Positions 7,496-15,981 of a DNA stretch of 47,361 bases are shown here, one piece after another. The translations under genes were made by a program, and so were the position numbers. This DNA comes from Clostridia bacterium (GTDB lineage Bacteria > Bacillota > Clostridia > Oscillospirales > CAG-272). The stretch lies in contig JAFVZV010000109.1 of NCBI GenBank assembly GCA_017507985.1, positions 1 through 47,361 of the forward strand, written 5' to 3'. The notes below the pieces were generated by a model. The model was not told where the DNA came from, ran no database searches, and saw only the letters and a program-made list of their open reading frames with translations. Numbering within the stretch: position 1 is the stretch's first letter; every line of letters starts with the position of its first letter.

Positions 7496-8136
7496 AACCA
7501 TCTACCCAAATGATTTTGACCCAGTTAATCGAGCGTTATCCTTGCCTTGCCGACATCAAGGACGATATCCAAACCGCATACGAGCTGTTGATCTCCTGCT
7601 TTGAAGCAGGGCACCGCGTCTACCTTTGCGGCAATGGCGGTAGCGCGGCTGACAGCGAGCATATGGCAGGTGAGCTGCTCAAATGCTTTAAGATCCCCCG
7701 CCCGATGCCCGATGATTTCAAGGCAAAGTTGAGCGCGTACGGCGAGGACGGCGAGATGCTGGCCAATAATCTTGAAGGCGGTCTGCCTGTCGTGTCCTTG
7801 ATGGGGCACGTGGCTTTTTCCACGGCATTTCAGAACGACAATACCCCCGCACTGGTGTTTGCCCAGCAGGTCAATGCCTACGGTCAAGCCGGCGATGTTC
7901 TTGTTGCTTTTTCCACCTCGGGTAACTCCAAAAACTGCATTTACGCGGCCATTTGTGCCAAGGCAAAGGATATGAAGGTTATCACGCTGACAGGCGGTAC
8001 GGGCGGCAAGCTCGCCCCCATGTCCGACGTGGCTGTGATCGTTCCCGCCAAGGAGACCTATGCGGTGCAGGAGCTGCATCTGCCCGTGTATCATTGCCTG
8101 TGCGCCATGCTTGAGGAGCAGGTGTTTGGAAAATAA
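7492..8136 (+). CDS. SIS domain phosphosugar isomerase, GmhA-like
   Basis: A 214-residue SIS-domain protein closest in motif to D-sedoheptulose-7-phosphate isomerase (GmhA). It has LCGNGGSAADSEHMAGEL near residues 43-60, AFSTSGNSKN near 140-150, and a C-terminal helix with HLPVYHCLCAMLEE. GmhA converts sedoheptulose 7-phosphate to manno-heptose 7-phosphate for nucleotide-activated heptoses of surface glycans. No other heptose genes are in the window, so that pathway is inference. Start and stop codons overlap with the ROK gene. An N-terminal helical extension before the SIS domain is normal for the family. Confidence 0.88.
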   Translation: MKPSTQMILTQLIERYPCLADIKDDIQTAYELLISCFEAGHRVYLCGNGGSAADSEHMAGELLKCFKIPRPMPDDFKAKLSAYGEDGEMLANNLEGGLPVVSLMGHVAFSTAFQNDNTPALVFAQQVNAYGQAGDVLVAFSTSGNSKNCIYAAICAKAKDMKVITLTGGTGGKLAPMSDVAVIVPAKETYAVQELHLPVYHCLCAMLEEQVFGK

Positions 8137-8145
8137 AATATATAA

Positions 8146-8188
8146 AAAAGTCCACCCATGCGTATAAAAACACAAACGGTGGACTTTT
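8146..8188. terminator. Bidirectional terminator between convergent genes
   Basis: AAAAGTCCACC (8146-8156) and GGTGGACTTTT (8178-8188) pair across a 21-base loop, with A runs on one side and T runs on the other. It can stop both the isomerase transcript and the long minus-strand lipid operon. Confidence 0.8.
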
Positions 8189-8197
8189 GCTATTCAA

Positions 8198-9205
8198 TTA
8201 TCTAACTGTCGGCGTCCGATTCTCCAACGTCAAGAGGAACTCGGCCAGCGCGGCGTCGTATTGCTCGGTGTAGACTACTCGGAGCTTGGAATGCTGACCG
8301 CCCTCGAACCAGATGAGCTTTTTGTGCTCGGAGGGACAACGGTCAAAAAGCACGGTCGTGCGCTCGGGCAGAGAGTACTTGTCCCCTGTGCCATGGAGCA
8401 TCAGAAGAGGACCGTGGTAGGTGTGGATCACGTCACCGGGGCCGCTTTTGAAATCGTAGCCTGTGCATCGTTTCATGCAGGCGTTGATCATTCCTGTGAT
8501 AAAGGTTGGCTTTTTCAGATCCTTCATGTGCAGGTAATAACTCTCGTAAAAATCGCGGTACATACCGTCCGCCACAAGGCCGATGAGATACTCGGGGCGA
8601 TCGGGGGCAGTCATGGCGTACAGTCCGCAGGCGGAGCCGATGCAGACACCGTGCAAAAGGATCGAGCAGACGCCCCATTCGTCGTGTAACAGCCGTGCCC
8701 AAGCGAGAACGTCGCGGTGCTCGGTGTGACTGAGGGTGACGTACTTGCCTTCACTGTCGCCGTGTCCTCGCTGGTCGATACAAAGCACGTTGTAGCCCAG
8801 TGCTCTGTAGGGTATAGCGTAATAATAGGAGTAGGTCAGGCTGTCCGTTCGACCGGGAATGAAGATCACGGCGCGGTCAAAGCCAAAATCATAGTATTCA
8901 CCGCACAGACGAAGGCCGTCGTTGACAATATGTACGTCGTGTTTGCAGTCGGTGTTTTCGTTCATCCAGATTCGACCGGCTGCTACCATTTGAAGGGACA
9001 GTGGGTCATCATGCATCGAGCTGCGCGACCACATAGTCTTGGTATTGCGTACCAGCGTGCAACGGTAAATGATGTAAGCGGTCAGCCAAAGAAGGGGATA
9101 GAGCAAAACCAAATGGACCGCGAAGAAGATAAGCAGGACAATCCCTGCGATTTGCCAAGCGGACAATGTGGCGGCTGCAAGGGGAAGAAGTGTGATAAAT
9201 TGCAT
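8198..9205 (-). CDS. Membrane-anchored alpha/beta hydrolase with Cys nucleophile
   Basis: A 335-residue protein with two N-terminal hydrophobic segments (about residues 5-48) followed by an alpha/beta-hydrolase domain. The elbow reads HGVCIGSA, so the nucleophile position is Cys188 instead of Ser. Asp275 (HGTGDKYS) and His305 (GGQHSK) are candidates for the rest of the triad. IDQRGHGDSEG near 143-153 matches the family. The homologous gene at 16014 has GVSMG with Ser. It is the last gene of the operon starting at 15765. It lies in the same frame as the PlsC gene, separated only by TGA and two codons, and has only a weak ribosome site. A thioesterase or lipid esterase role is inferred from the neighbours. 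Confidence 0.85.
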   Translation of the reverse strand: MQFITLLPLAAATLSAWQIAGIVLLIFFAVHLVLLYPLLWLTAYIIYRCTLVRNTKTMWSRSSMHDDPLSLQMVAAGRIWMNENTDCKHDVHIVNDGLRLCGEYYDFGFDRAVIFIPGRTDSLTYSYYYAIPYRALGYNVLCIDQRGHGDSEGKYVTLSHTEHRDVLAWARLLHDEWGVCSILLHGVCIGSACGLYAMTAPDRPEYLIGLVADGMYRDFYESYYLHMKDLKKPTFITGMINACMKRCTGYDFKSGPGDVIHTYHGPLLMLHGTGDKYSLPERTTVLFDRCPSEHKKLIWFEGGQHSKLRVVYTEQYDAALAEFLLTLENRTPTVR

Positions 9206-9211
9206 AACTTG

Positions 9212-9850
9212 TCACTTTCTTGATTTTTTTTGTTCGAGTATCTGCTTGAGCTCCAGACATTTTTGATAGACCATGTCGTTGAGTGCTCGAATTTCCTCGC
9301 GCGAGGGATTTTCGCTCGTGCAAAGATCACACAAGCGAATAGGCTCGCCAATGATCACATGGACGCGTTTGAACAGTCCGTAATTGCCGTCGGTAATGAC
9401 GGGAATGATGGGGACGTCTGCCCGCAGAGCGATCAGAACATAGCTCGGCTTGAATTCGTGCATCTGACCGTCGGTCGTGATACAGGCCTCGGGATAGATT
9501 TGCACCAGCTTCTTATGCTCCAACACCTTGACGCTTTTGTCCATGAAATGCAGATCGGTGGCCAATTTATCCGATTCGATGCCCCCGAAGAATCGCATTC
9601 CCCACAAGAAAAAGCGTCCTTGCCTTGTGCCGCGTTGCGGCCAGTAGACCACGTGTAGCTTGCGAAAGGGAAAGAGAAACAAGTTGACCATATAGTCAAA
9701 CACGCTGTAGTGATTGGATACGATCAGTGCGCCGCCGCGAACACGGCGGCCTTGCTTTTTCCGGTTTTCGTAATATGTCTTTCGTTTAAAAAGCAAGAGC
9801 TGAAAGGGCCAGCCCGTGATCAGAGCTATCCATCGGAAAAATTCATGCAT
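9212..9850 (-). CDS. PlsC-type 1-acylglycerol-3-phosphate O-acyltransferase family protein
   Basis: A 212-residue acyltransferase of the PlsC/LPLAT family, which transfers acyl chains to lysophospholipid or glycerol phosphate at the membrane. The catalytic NHX4D motif is NHYSVFD at residues 45-51. The acceptor motif region is YPEACITTDGQ, and the VPIIPV block follows. One N-terminal hydrophobic segment is present. It overlaps the upstream ligase gene by eight bases. The adjacent acyl-AMP ligase with its own carrier domain could supply the acyl donor, as the ligase and acyltransferase halves of Aas do together in E. coli. The exact acceptor is unknown. Confidence 0.88.
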   Translation of the reverse strand: MHEFFRWIALITGWPFQLLLFKRKTYYENRKKQGRRVRGGALIVSNHYSVFDYMVNLFLFPFRKLHVVYWPQRGTRQGRFFLWGMRFFGGIESDKLATDLHFMDKSVKVLEHKKLVQIYPEACITTDGQMHEFKPSYVLIALRADVPIIPVITDGNYGLFKRVHVIIGEPIRLCDLCTSENPSREEIRALNDMVYQKCLELKQILEQKKSRK

Positions 9851-11777
9851 GATCGGAAAGAAGCTCCTTTACCAGTTTTTCAAAGTCGTTCAGACAGTAG
9901 GTGAAATTGCCGTTGTCAAAGGGCAGGCGAATTCCAAACTGCTCGTCGATATATCCAATGAGGGTATAGTAATCTAAGCTACTGCCACCAAGATCTGAAA
10001 AGAAATTGGCGGTGTCAGAAACTGCACAGGCATCAATTTCCAACGTCGTGGCGATCAGTTCGCGTAGCCGTTGCTTGATGGAGCTATCGTTGCCCGTTTG
10101 TGTATCATCAGAGCGGTAGTGATCAAACAGCGCAATGTGACCTGCGCGAATGGCGAGTGAAAGATACGTGCGGCTGATTTTAATATCGCTTTCACGCAGC
10201 AGAGGGTCAAAGGTGAACTTGACGTTGCGGACGCGCAGGGCATGGGGAAGATCAGCGTTGTTCTCGTTGATGTGGTCTTGCAGCTCTTGCCACTCACCAT
10301 TTGTGACGGTTTTGTCAATGCAAACCAGTAGCATGGGCAGACCGCTGTTCGGATCAGCCAACACCTCAAATGCCTTGGCGTTGGGTAAATGGAAAGCGGC
10401 ACGGATCATGTCGGGATTGATGTTCTCCCCGTCCTCGCCGATAATTACGTCGCTGACGCGCCCCTCGAACGAATAACGGCCATCCTCCTCTGCGCGAACG
10501 ATATCGCCCGTGTCAAACCATTCGTACATTGGTTGCTTTACACCGTCGATGATCATATGATCGCAACTCGCGCATCCCTTGACCAGCAGGTGCCCGTTTT
10601 CGTCCGCGCGGTATTCGACAAAGGGGAAGGGGTGACCGATGGTGCCGCGCAGACGGGTAATAAAGTCGCGTGAGAGCTCGACCGATGTGATGCCGATCTC
10701 GCTCATGCCGTAGCCGTTATAGAGCGGATAGCCCAGAGCGTTGATCAGATGCAGGGTGCTTGGCTCAATGCTGCTACCGCCCGTGATGCAAAATCGTACA
10801 CTTTCGCCAAACAGCTTGGCGCGTACATCAGACAGCATTCTTGAGGCCATTGCTCTGCCTGCCTTTGGAAGGGCGCGTTGCAGTCGGATGGAGAGATCGA
10901 TCGCTTGGTGGAATTTCTTTTGCGTCCGTTCATCCTGCTTTGAGATATTTTTTCTCACGCTTTTTTCGATGCCATGCCAAAGGAGGGGAACGGCAAAGAC
11001 GTGTGTGATCTCATGACGGCGAACAGTTCGTAACAGCACATCAGGAGCATACGAGGGTGGAAAAACGATAGCGGCACCCAAAAAAGCGTACCAGAGATAC
11101 ATGGCCGAAAAGCCGAAGATATGATATAGCGGCAAAAAGGCGAGCTGCTTGAATTTTCCCTCGTAACGTTCGATCAGCCCGGGATTTTGTTTGACAAGGG
11201 CGGGCGTGCCGCACAGCTGCTCGGCAAAATTTTCACCACGGTAAACGCAAATTTTTTGTTGCAAGGTCGTTCCGCTGGTCGTTAGTGCCAACTCGTTGCC
11301 AAAGGGTGAGTCCTCGGGCAAAGGCATTGTATCTGCTGCAAGCGTGTCAAGCTCAACAAAGGTGATGACGGTCGCGTCGAGTGGAACGGTCTCATCGCAG
11401 CACACCACGGTATCTGCTCCCAGCGTAAGCAATACCGATTCGGTAAAGGCGCGAGGCTGACGTGTGTTGATCAGATAGGCGTGGTTTCCGCTGCGAAGAA
11501 TGGCCCAAAAGAGCAAAATCCAACGTTCGGAGTTGACGCCGTATAAGCCGATGTAGGCACCTGTTTTCCCTATCTTAGTGGCTAAAGCTGCGGCCAGACG
11601 TTCGATCTTCTGTCGGGCGGCGTCGTTGGTTATGGTATGGATTCTGAGCATAGTGGCATTTTCAAAGCAAGCGCGCGAGCCGTCAGCAAAAATGATACGA
11701 TAGATATCCTTAAATTGCTGCTTGGACTGCTTGAGCATTTGCACGTTTTGCCATAACTGCTTTTGATGGTTATGCAT
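9843..11777 (-). CDS. Acyl-AMP ligase fused to a C-terminal acyl carrier domain
   Basis: A 644-residue fusion. Residues about 30-540 form an AMP-binding ligase: the phosphate loop LTTSGTTLQQK (lacking the usual Gly-x-Pro), LYNGYGMSEIG, the adenosine-binding EWFDTGD, and the late catalytic Lys in ESDIKISR. Residues about 565-644 are an acyl or peptidyl carrier domain with FFSDLGGSSLDYY, where Ser600 should receive phosphopantetheine. The protein probably activates a fatty acid and loads it on its own carrier for the adjacent acyltransferase. It overlaps the PlsC gene and follows the transporter gene by six bases. An aryl or amino acid substrate cannot be excluded from sequence alone. Confidence 0.88.
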   Translation of the reverse strand: MHNHQKQLWQNVQMLKQSKQQFKDIYRIIFADGSRACFENATMLRIHTITNDAARQKIERLAAALATKIGKTGAYIGLYGVNSERWILLFWAILRSGNHAYLINTRQPRAFTESVLLTLGADTVVCCDETVPLDATVITFVELDTLAADTMPLPEDSPFGNELALTTSGTTLQQKICVYRGENFAEQLCGTPALVKQNPGLIERYEGKFKQLAFLPLYHIFGFSAMYLWYAFLGAAIVFPPSYAPDVLLRTVRRHEITHVFAVPLLWHGIEKSVRKNISKQDERTQKKFHQAIDLSIRLQRALPKAGRAMASRMLSDVRAKLFGESVRFCITGGSSIEPSTLHLINALGYPLYNGYGMSEIGITSVELSRDFITRLRGTIGHPFPFVEYRADENGHLLVKGCASCDHMIIDGVKQPMYEWFDTGDIVRAEEDGRYSFEGRVSDVIIGEDGENINPDMIRAAFHLPNAKAFEVLADPNSGLPMLLVCIDKTVTNGEWQELQDHINENNADLPHALRVRNVKFTFDPLLRESDIKISRTYLSLAIRAGHIALFDHYRSDDTQTGNDSSIKQRLRELIATTLEIDACAVSDTANFFSDLGGSSLDYYTLIGYIDEQFGIRLPFDNGNFTYCLNDFEKLVKELLSDHA

Positions 11778-11783
11778 CGTGGA

Positions 11784-13112
11784 TTATTTATCGGATGCTT
11801 TGCCCAAGAGTGCCAGCGAACGGGGCATAAAGAATGCCAGCGTAAAGGCGGCCATGCACATCATAGCGACAATGATGGTCAACAGATAGACGTTGCCACT
11901 CTGCTTGAGATAGACCAGAATGATGTGCGATGCCAATGCCGCCGAAACAGCCTCAAACAGCCCCTGGATGGCAAAGTACATGGACGATGCACACGTTTCC
12001 CCCTTGAGGTTTTCTTCCTCGGCAAGCTGGGAGGGGATCATGTAGGTGACCGAAAAAAAGGCACCGATACCACACGAGGTCAAAAGACTGCAGAAAATGG
12101 CAAAGGGCAACAGCAGATGCTCCGGAACGATATTGTGACAAAGGAACATCAGCGTCATGCCGGATGAAAACATGGCAAGAGCATACTGGTAAGCAACACG
12201 AAGTCCTTTCTTTTTGATGATTCTGTTATAAATCATCAGCGTGAAGGGGACAGGCGCAAAAGCCGATGCCATGACGAAGGTCATATTAATACCCGTCGTT
12301 GAGAAAAACTCATTGATGCCGCTGAGGAACAACTGCAGACCGACGTTCATAACGCAAAGAATGCTCAGCCAGTAAATGTATTTTTTGTTTTTGAAGGAGA
12401 AGATCAGCGATTTTTTCAGCGGAATATGCTCCTGCGTTGGAAGATTGACGTTATCGCCATCGGTGCGATCCTCCTTGAGCAAGAACAAAGGAATGAGCAT
12501 GGTCAGGCAAAGCGGGAGGAACAAAATGGCAACAATGCGGATGTTCATACCCATGTTGACGAACACAGGAACCAGCGCAAAGCTGAGCGAAAAGTAAACA
12601 ACGTCGCAAATAGATTTGGTGTTGGACAAAAAGATACGGTCAGCATCATTGGCGATGATCTCGCTGAAGGTGGCGTAATAGGTCAGCATGGTCAGCGTAT
12701 AGGCCGAATAGAACAGCATCAGAATGAAAGCGAACCATATCGTGTTGAGCACCGTCGCACCGCTATCAAGCGGAACGAGAAAAAGCAGATAAGCGATAAC
12801 GGTTACGACAAGGCCGATCACGATGGAAGGGCGGCGACGTCCCCAGCGGGTATGCAGGTTGTCTGTCCAGGAAGCGAGGGGAATGTCGATAATACCGTCC
12901 AGGGCCTTAGCAAAAAAGGCAAGGATTGCCCAAAGCCCGGCGACAACCAGGTCCTTGTTGAGATATGTCCAGTTTTCTACATTGTCAACGAAACCGCCGA
13001 CGAGTAAAGCACTGCAAAGATAGGAGCCAACGATGATACCCAACATATTGACGCCAAGTCCGGCGCATCCGTAAAGTATCAGTTTTTTTCTACTTGTAAT
13101 TGCGTATTTCAT
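11784..13112 (-). CDS. MFS transporter of the GPH (MelB-like) type
   Basis: A 442-residue membrane protein with about 12 helices. It has the GPH/MelB-type loop with DGIIDIPLASWTDN followed by RWGRRRP near residues 75-95. Most GPH proteins move sugars with a cation. Here the gene lies between fatty-acid kinase genes and an acyl ligase, so a lipid or lysolipid cargo (compare LplT beside Aas) is plausible but unproven. ATG at 13112 is chosen because GGGAG lies a few bases before it. A TTG-initiated form ten codons longer has no ribosome site and would overlap the upstream gene's end. Confidence 0.83.
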   Translation of the reverse strand: MKYAITSRKKLILYGCAGLGVNMLGIIVGSYLCSALLVGGFVDNVENWTYLNKDLVVAGLWAILAFFAKALDGIIDIPLASWTDNLHTRWGRRRPSIVIGLVVTVIAYLLFLVPLDSGATVLNTIWFAFILMLFYSAYTLTMLTYYATFSEIIANDADRIFLSNTKSICDVVYFSLSFALVPVFVNMGMNIRIVAILFLPLCLTMLIPLFLLKEDRTDGDNVNLPTQEHIPLKKSLIFSFKNKKYIYWLSILCVMNVGLQLFLSGINEFFSTTGINMTFVMASAFAPVPFTLMIYNRIIKKKGLRVAYQYALAMFSSGMTLMFLCHNIVPEHLLLPFAIFCSLLTSCGIGAFFSVTYMIPSQLAEEENLKGETCASSMYFAIQGLFEAVSAALASHIILVYLKQSGNVYLLTIIVAMMCMAAFTLAFFMPRSLALLGKASDK

Positions 13113-13134
13113 GGGGTCTCCCTTCAAAAGTAGA

Positions 13135-14784
13135 TTATTCAAATGATAAGATCAAGTCCGCGCCGGCGTTACCTGTGGGAACAAGATTGGCTTCGGTGTA
13201 GACATAGGTGTTGCTGATGAAATCAAGCACGGTGTCAATGGCATTTTGAGAAATATCGTTACCGCCAAAGAGTGTGATCGTGTCCTTTTCCTCTTGCGCC
13301 ATGATGTCCGTGATGATGCGGCAGGCCAACTGCTCAAGAGACGAATCTATGGCGAGGAGACGCGAGCCTCGCAACGCAAGAAAATCTCCCTTTTGAATAT
13401 TGGCACCGTCGTAAACGGCATCACGTGCGGCGGCGGTCAGACGGATGGTGTCAATGTTATTCATGACCTTGTTGATGCCGCTGACCACGCGGTCAAAGTC
13501 ACTGCAATGATAATCGATCAATGCCAGTGCGGCATAGCAGTCGGCAATGGAGCGGGAATTGAGAATGGCAATGTTGCCCTTCTCGTACAGCGCGCAGGCT
13601 TGACGAGCCGTCAGAACGTCGTTGGGATTGTTGGGGAATACGATGATATTGTCGCAATTCGCCGCAACAAAAGCGTCAACAAAATGCTGCGCGCTGGGGG
13701 TCTGCGTATCGGTCAGCGAGATGACAACGTCAGCTCCCATGCTCTCAAACAGCTCGCTCATGCTTTGACTGTGCGAAACGGCAACAACGGCAAACGGGCC
13801 TGCGACTTTTGTTTGGCTGTTGTTGATCACGCGTTGCTCCTGCTTGGTTTGTGCGGTGTGCTGAACGCTCATGTTTTCCAATTTGAGTGAAAGAAACTCT
13901 CCATGTGCGTGGGCCAGGGCGAGCACCTTTTCCGGAGTGCGGGTGTGGACGTGCACCTTGACTTTGTCTGTATCGACCGAGCAAACGATCGAGTCGCCCA
14001 GCGATTCGAGAGCAGACAGAAATGTCGCACGGTCAAAGGGAGCGGCATCGTCCAGCAGCTGTAACAGAAATTCGGTGCAATAGCCAAACTCAAAACGGCT
14101 ACTTGTGTTAAAGCGGTTGTAGTCGACAAAGACGTCAGTGGAAGCGTCGGCTGCTTTTTCGATCGTCTCCCCTAAAAGGTATCTCAGCATACCCTCGAAC
14201 ACGCATATGATACCGACAGCACCGCTGTCCACCACGCCCGCCTGCTTCAAAATGGGCAGAAGATTGGGGGTGTTTTGAAGAGAGAGCTTGGCTTGATGCA
14301 AGAACTGACGAATCAGCTCGGTCAAGTCGGTCGGCTCGATGCGTGAGACGTGTTCAGTGGCCTCGCGGATGACGGTAAGGATGGTTCCTTCCGTTGGGTG
14401 GGAAACCGCATCGTAAGCATAACGGATGCCTTGCTGCAGAGCGGCGACGTATTCGGAACATCCGACGGCTGCTTTGTCACGGGGAATGTAAAAGGTCTCC
14501 GAAAAGCCCTTGAAGAACTGAGAAACGATCACGCCCGAATTGCCGCGCGCGCCGTAGACGACGGAAGCGGCAAACTGCCGGGCAACCTCAGAAAGCTCAG
14601 AGGAAGGTGAGGCGATCGCCCGATAGCCGTTGCACAGTGTCGTTACCATGTTGGTGCCGGTGTCGCCGTCCGGGACTGGAAACACGTTCATGGCATTGAC
14701 TTCGTCGCAATGCAACGCAAGATTGCGAATGCCATAATCCAAAAGATGACAGAACAGCGCCCCATCCAGTTGTGTGTATATCAT
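13135..14784 (-). CDS. fakA: DAK2 domain protein, fatty acid kinase FakA-like
   Basis: A 549-residue protein matching the FakA layout: an N-terminal DhaL-like ATP-binding domain with AMNVFPVPDGDTGTNM near residues 31-46 and YGARGNSGVIVSQFFKG near 77-93, a middle region, and a C-terminal DegV-like half. FakA phosphorylates fatty acids presented by a FakB (DegV) protein, giving acyl phosphate for phospholipid synthesis. The length equals that of known FakA proteins. The gene lies 39 bases downstream of a degV gene, making a complete Fak pair. Bacillota often carry several such pairs, so the symbol marks the family rather than proven orthology. Confidence 0.85.
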   Translation of the reverse strand: MIYTQLDGALFCHLLDYGIRNLALHCDEVNAMNVFPVPDGDTGTNMVTTLCNGYRAIASPSSELSEVARQFAASVVYGARGNSGVIVSQFFKGFSETFYIPRDKAAVGCSEYVAALQQGIRYAYDAVSHPTEGTILTVIREATEHVSRIEPTDLTELIRQFLHQAKLSLQNTPNLLPILKQAGVVDSGAVGIICVFEGMLRYLLGETIEKAADASTDVFVDYNRFNTSSRFEFGYCTEFLLQLLDDAAPFDRATFLSALESLGDSIVCSVDTDKVKVHVHTRTPEKVLALAHAHGEFLSLKLENMSVQHTAQTKQEQRVINNSQTKVAGPFAVVAVSHSQSMSELFESMGADVVISLTDTQTPSAQHFVDAFVAANCDNIIVFPNNPNDVLTARQACALYEKGNIAILNSRSIADCYAALALIDYHCSDFDRVVSGINKVMNNIDTIRLTAAARDAVYDGANIQKGDFLALRGSRLLAIDSSLEQLACRIITDIMAQEEKDTITLFGGNDISQNAIDTVLDFISNTYVYTEANLVPTGNAGADLILSFE

Positions 14785-14823
14785 AAATTATCTCCTGTCA
14801 GCGTGGATTGTCGGAATCAGATG

Positions 14824-15765
14824 TCAATTACCGCTCAGCTCGAGCAGAATAGCTGTTTCCTTTTGCATATTATCGGACACGTCCTCTCCGAAATAATAAA
14901 CGCCCGTCATGCCCGTACCGATGTTAGTCGCGTTGCCGGCAAAGCATTCAACAATAAACACTTTCTTGAAGGGAACAAGTGCTTGCAGCTTATCTTTGAG
15001 CAGCTCTGCCAGTTGAGCACGGTCGGTATGCTCAATAATAGCGTAGGAGTTTTGCGGATTTACGGCAGTTTTTTGAACATAGGCTGCCGTCAGATCAAGC
15101 GCCTTACGAATGCCCTTGACGCGAGTTAGGACGGTAACGTAGCCCTCGCGGTTGCAATCCCCCATAGGCTTGACACCCGCGAAACTGCCGAGGATGGCTT
15201 TGCCCATGGTGATTCTGCCACGGCGTGCGATGACGATCAGATCGTCGATCGGCCCCATCTGATGCACGCGGTTTTTATTAGCCTCCAGCCATGTGATGAC
15301 CTCCTCAAAACTCTTGCCTTCGTTTTGCAGCAAGTGGGCATATAACACCAGCAGACCGAATGCTCCCGCCATACGCAGAGAGTCGAAACAGTAGATTTGA
15401 GCCTCGGGATATTGCTCTTGAACCTTCTTGGCGGCAACGCAGGAAAAATCGTACGTACCGCTGATTTTTGAAGAAATAGACATACTTAGCACAGCGTAAC
15501 CCTGCTTGACGTATTTGGTAAAGGCGTCCATGTACTCGTCCAAGTTTGGCGGAGCGGACACGACCTTGATGTTCTTTTTATCCAGCGCACCATAAAAGGT
15601 CTCTCTGGAGATGGTCTGCCAGTCCAGATCGGTCTGGTAGTCTTTGGTGTTTTCGCCTTCGGTGATGCTGACGTGCCCCATGATGTAATCCTGCATACCG
15701 ATATGCTCGCGGATCTCGCGTGAGAGGTCGCAGGTGATATCGGCCAATATGACGAATTTTTCCAT
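14824..15765 (-). CDS. fakB: DegV family fatty-acid-binding protein, FakB-like
   Basis: A 313-residue DegV protein. DegV/FakB proteins hold a single fatty acid in a buried tunnel and present its carboxylate to FakA. Typical features are ILADITCDLS at the N-terminus, SMSISSKISGTYD near residues 95-107, and LIVIARRGRI in the second half. Start 15765 is chosen because AAGGAG precedes it closely and the 29 extra codons upstream cover the promoter. This is the first gene of the six-gene minus-strand operon and is transcribed from the promoter at 15824-15852. Confidence 0.88.
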   Translation of the reverse strand: MEKFVILADITCDLSREIREHIGMQDYIMGHVSITEGENTKDYQTDLDWQTISRETFYGALDKKNIKVVSAPPNLDEYMDAFTKYVKQGYAVLSMSISSKISGTYDFSCVAAKKVQEQYPEAQIYCFDSLRMAGAFGLLVLYAHLLQNEGKSFEEVITWLEANKNRVHQMGPIDDLIVIARRGRITMGKAILGSFAGVKPMGDCNREGYVTVLTRVKGIRKALDLTAAYVQKTAVNPQNSYAIIEHTDRAQLAELLKDKLQALVPFKKVFIVECFAGNATNIGTGMTGVYYFGEDVSDNMQKETAILLELSGN

Positions 15766-15823
15766 AATACAGCTCCTTATAGTGATTGATAGCGCATACT
15801 GCGGCAATAAAATACCAGTCTCT

Positions 15824-15852
15824 TTTATAACATATTTCGACAAAAAAGTCAA
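15824..15852 (-). promoter_or_regulatory. Promoter of the acyl-lipid operon
   Basis: On the minus strand TTGACT (15847-15852) and TATAAA (15824-15829) are spaced by 17 bases, with TGT before the -10 giving an extended element. It lies about 58 bases before the DegV start and should drive all six genes down to 8198. Confidence 0.82.
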
Positions 15853-15867
15853 TACTTTTGCAAGTGA

Positions 15868-15883
15868 TTATAATTAATTATAA
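15868..15883. promoter_or_regulatory. Perfect AT-only palindrome, candidate operator
   Basis: TTATAATTAATTATAA is its own reverse complement over 16 bases. It lies 16 bases upstream of the -35 of the lipid operon and about 70 bases upstream of the divergent promoter at 15953. A regulator of membrane lipid genes could bind here. An AT-rich promoter-upstream element is the plain alternative. Confidence 0.5.
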
Positions 15884-15952
15884 TTAAGAATATATTAGTT
15901 AAACTGTATGATATTGGCATGCGGAAAATATCCAAAAAATGCAAAGTGGCGA

Positions 15953-15981
15953 TTGACGGAAAGAGGAGGGAGTGCTATAAT
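15953..15981 (+). promoter_or_regulatory. Promoter for the second hydrolase gene
   Basis: TTGACG (15953-15958), 17 bases and TATAAT (15976-15981), with TGC before the -10. It lies 33 bases before the start at 16014 and diverges from the lipid operon promoter. Confidence 0.83.
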
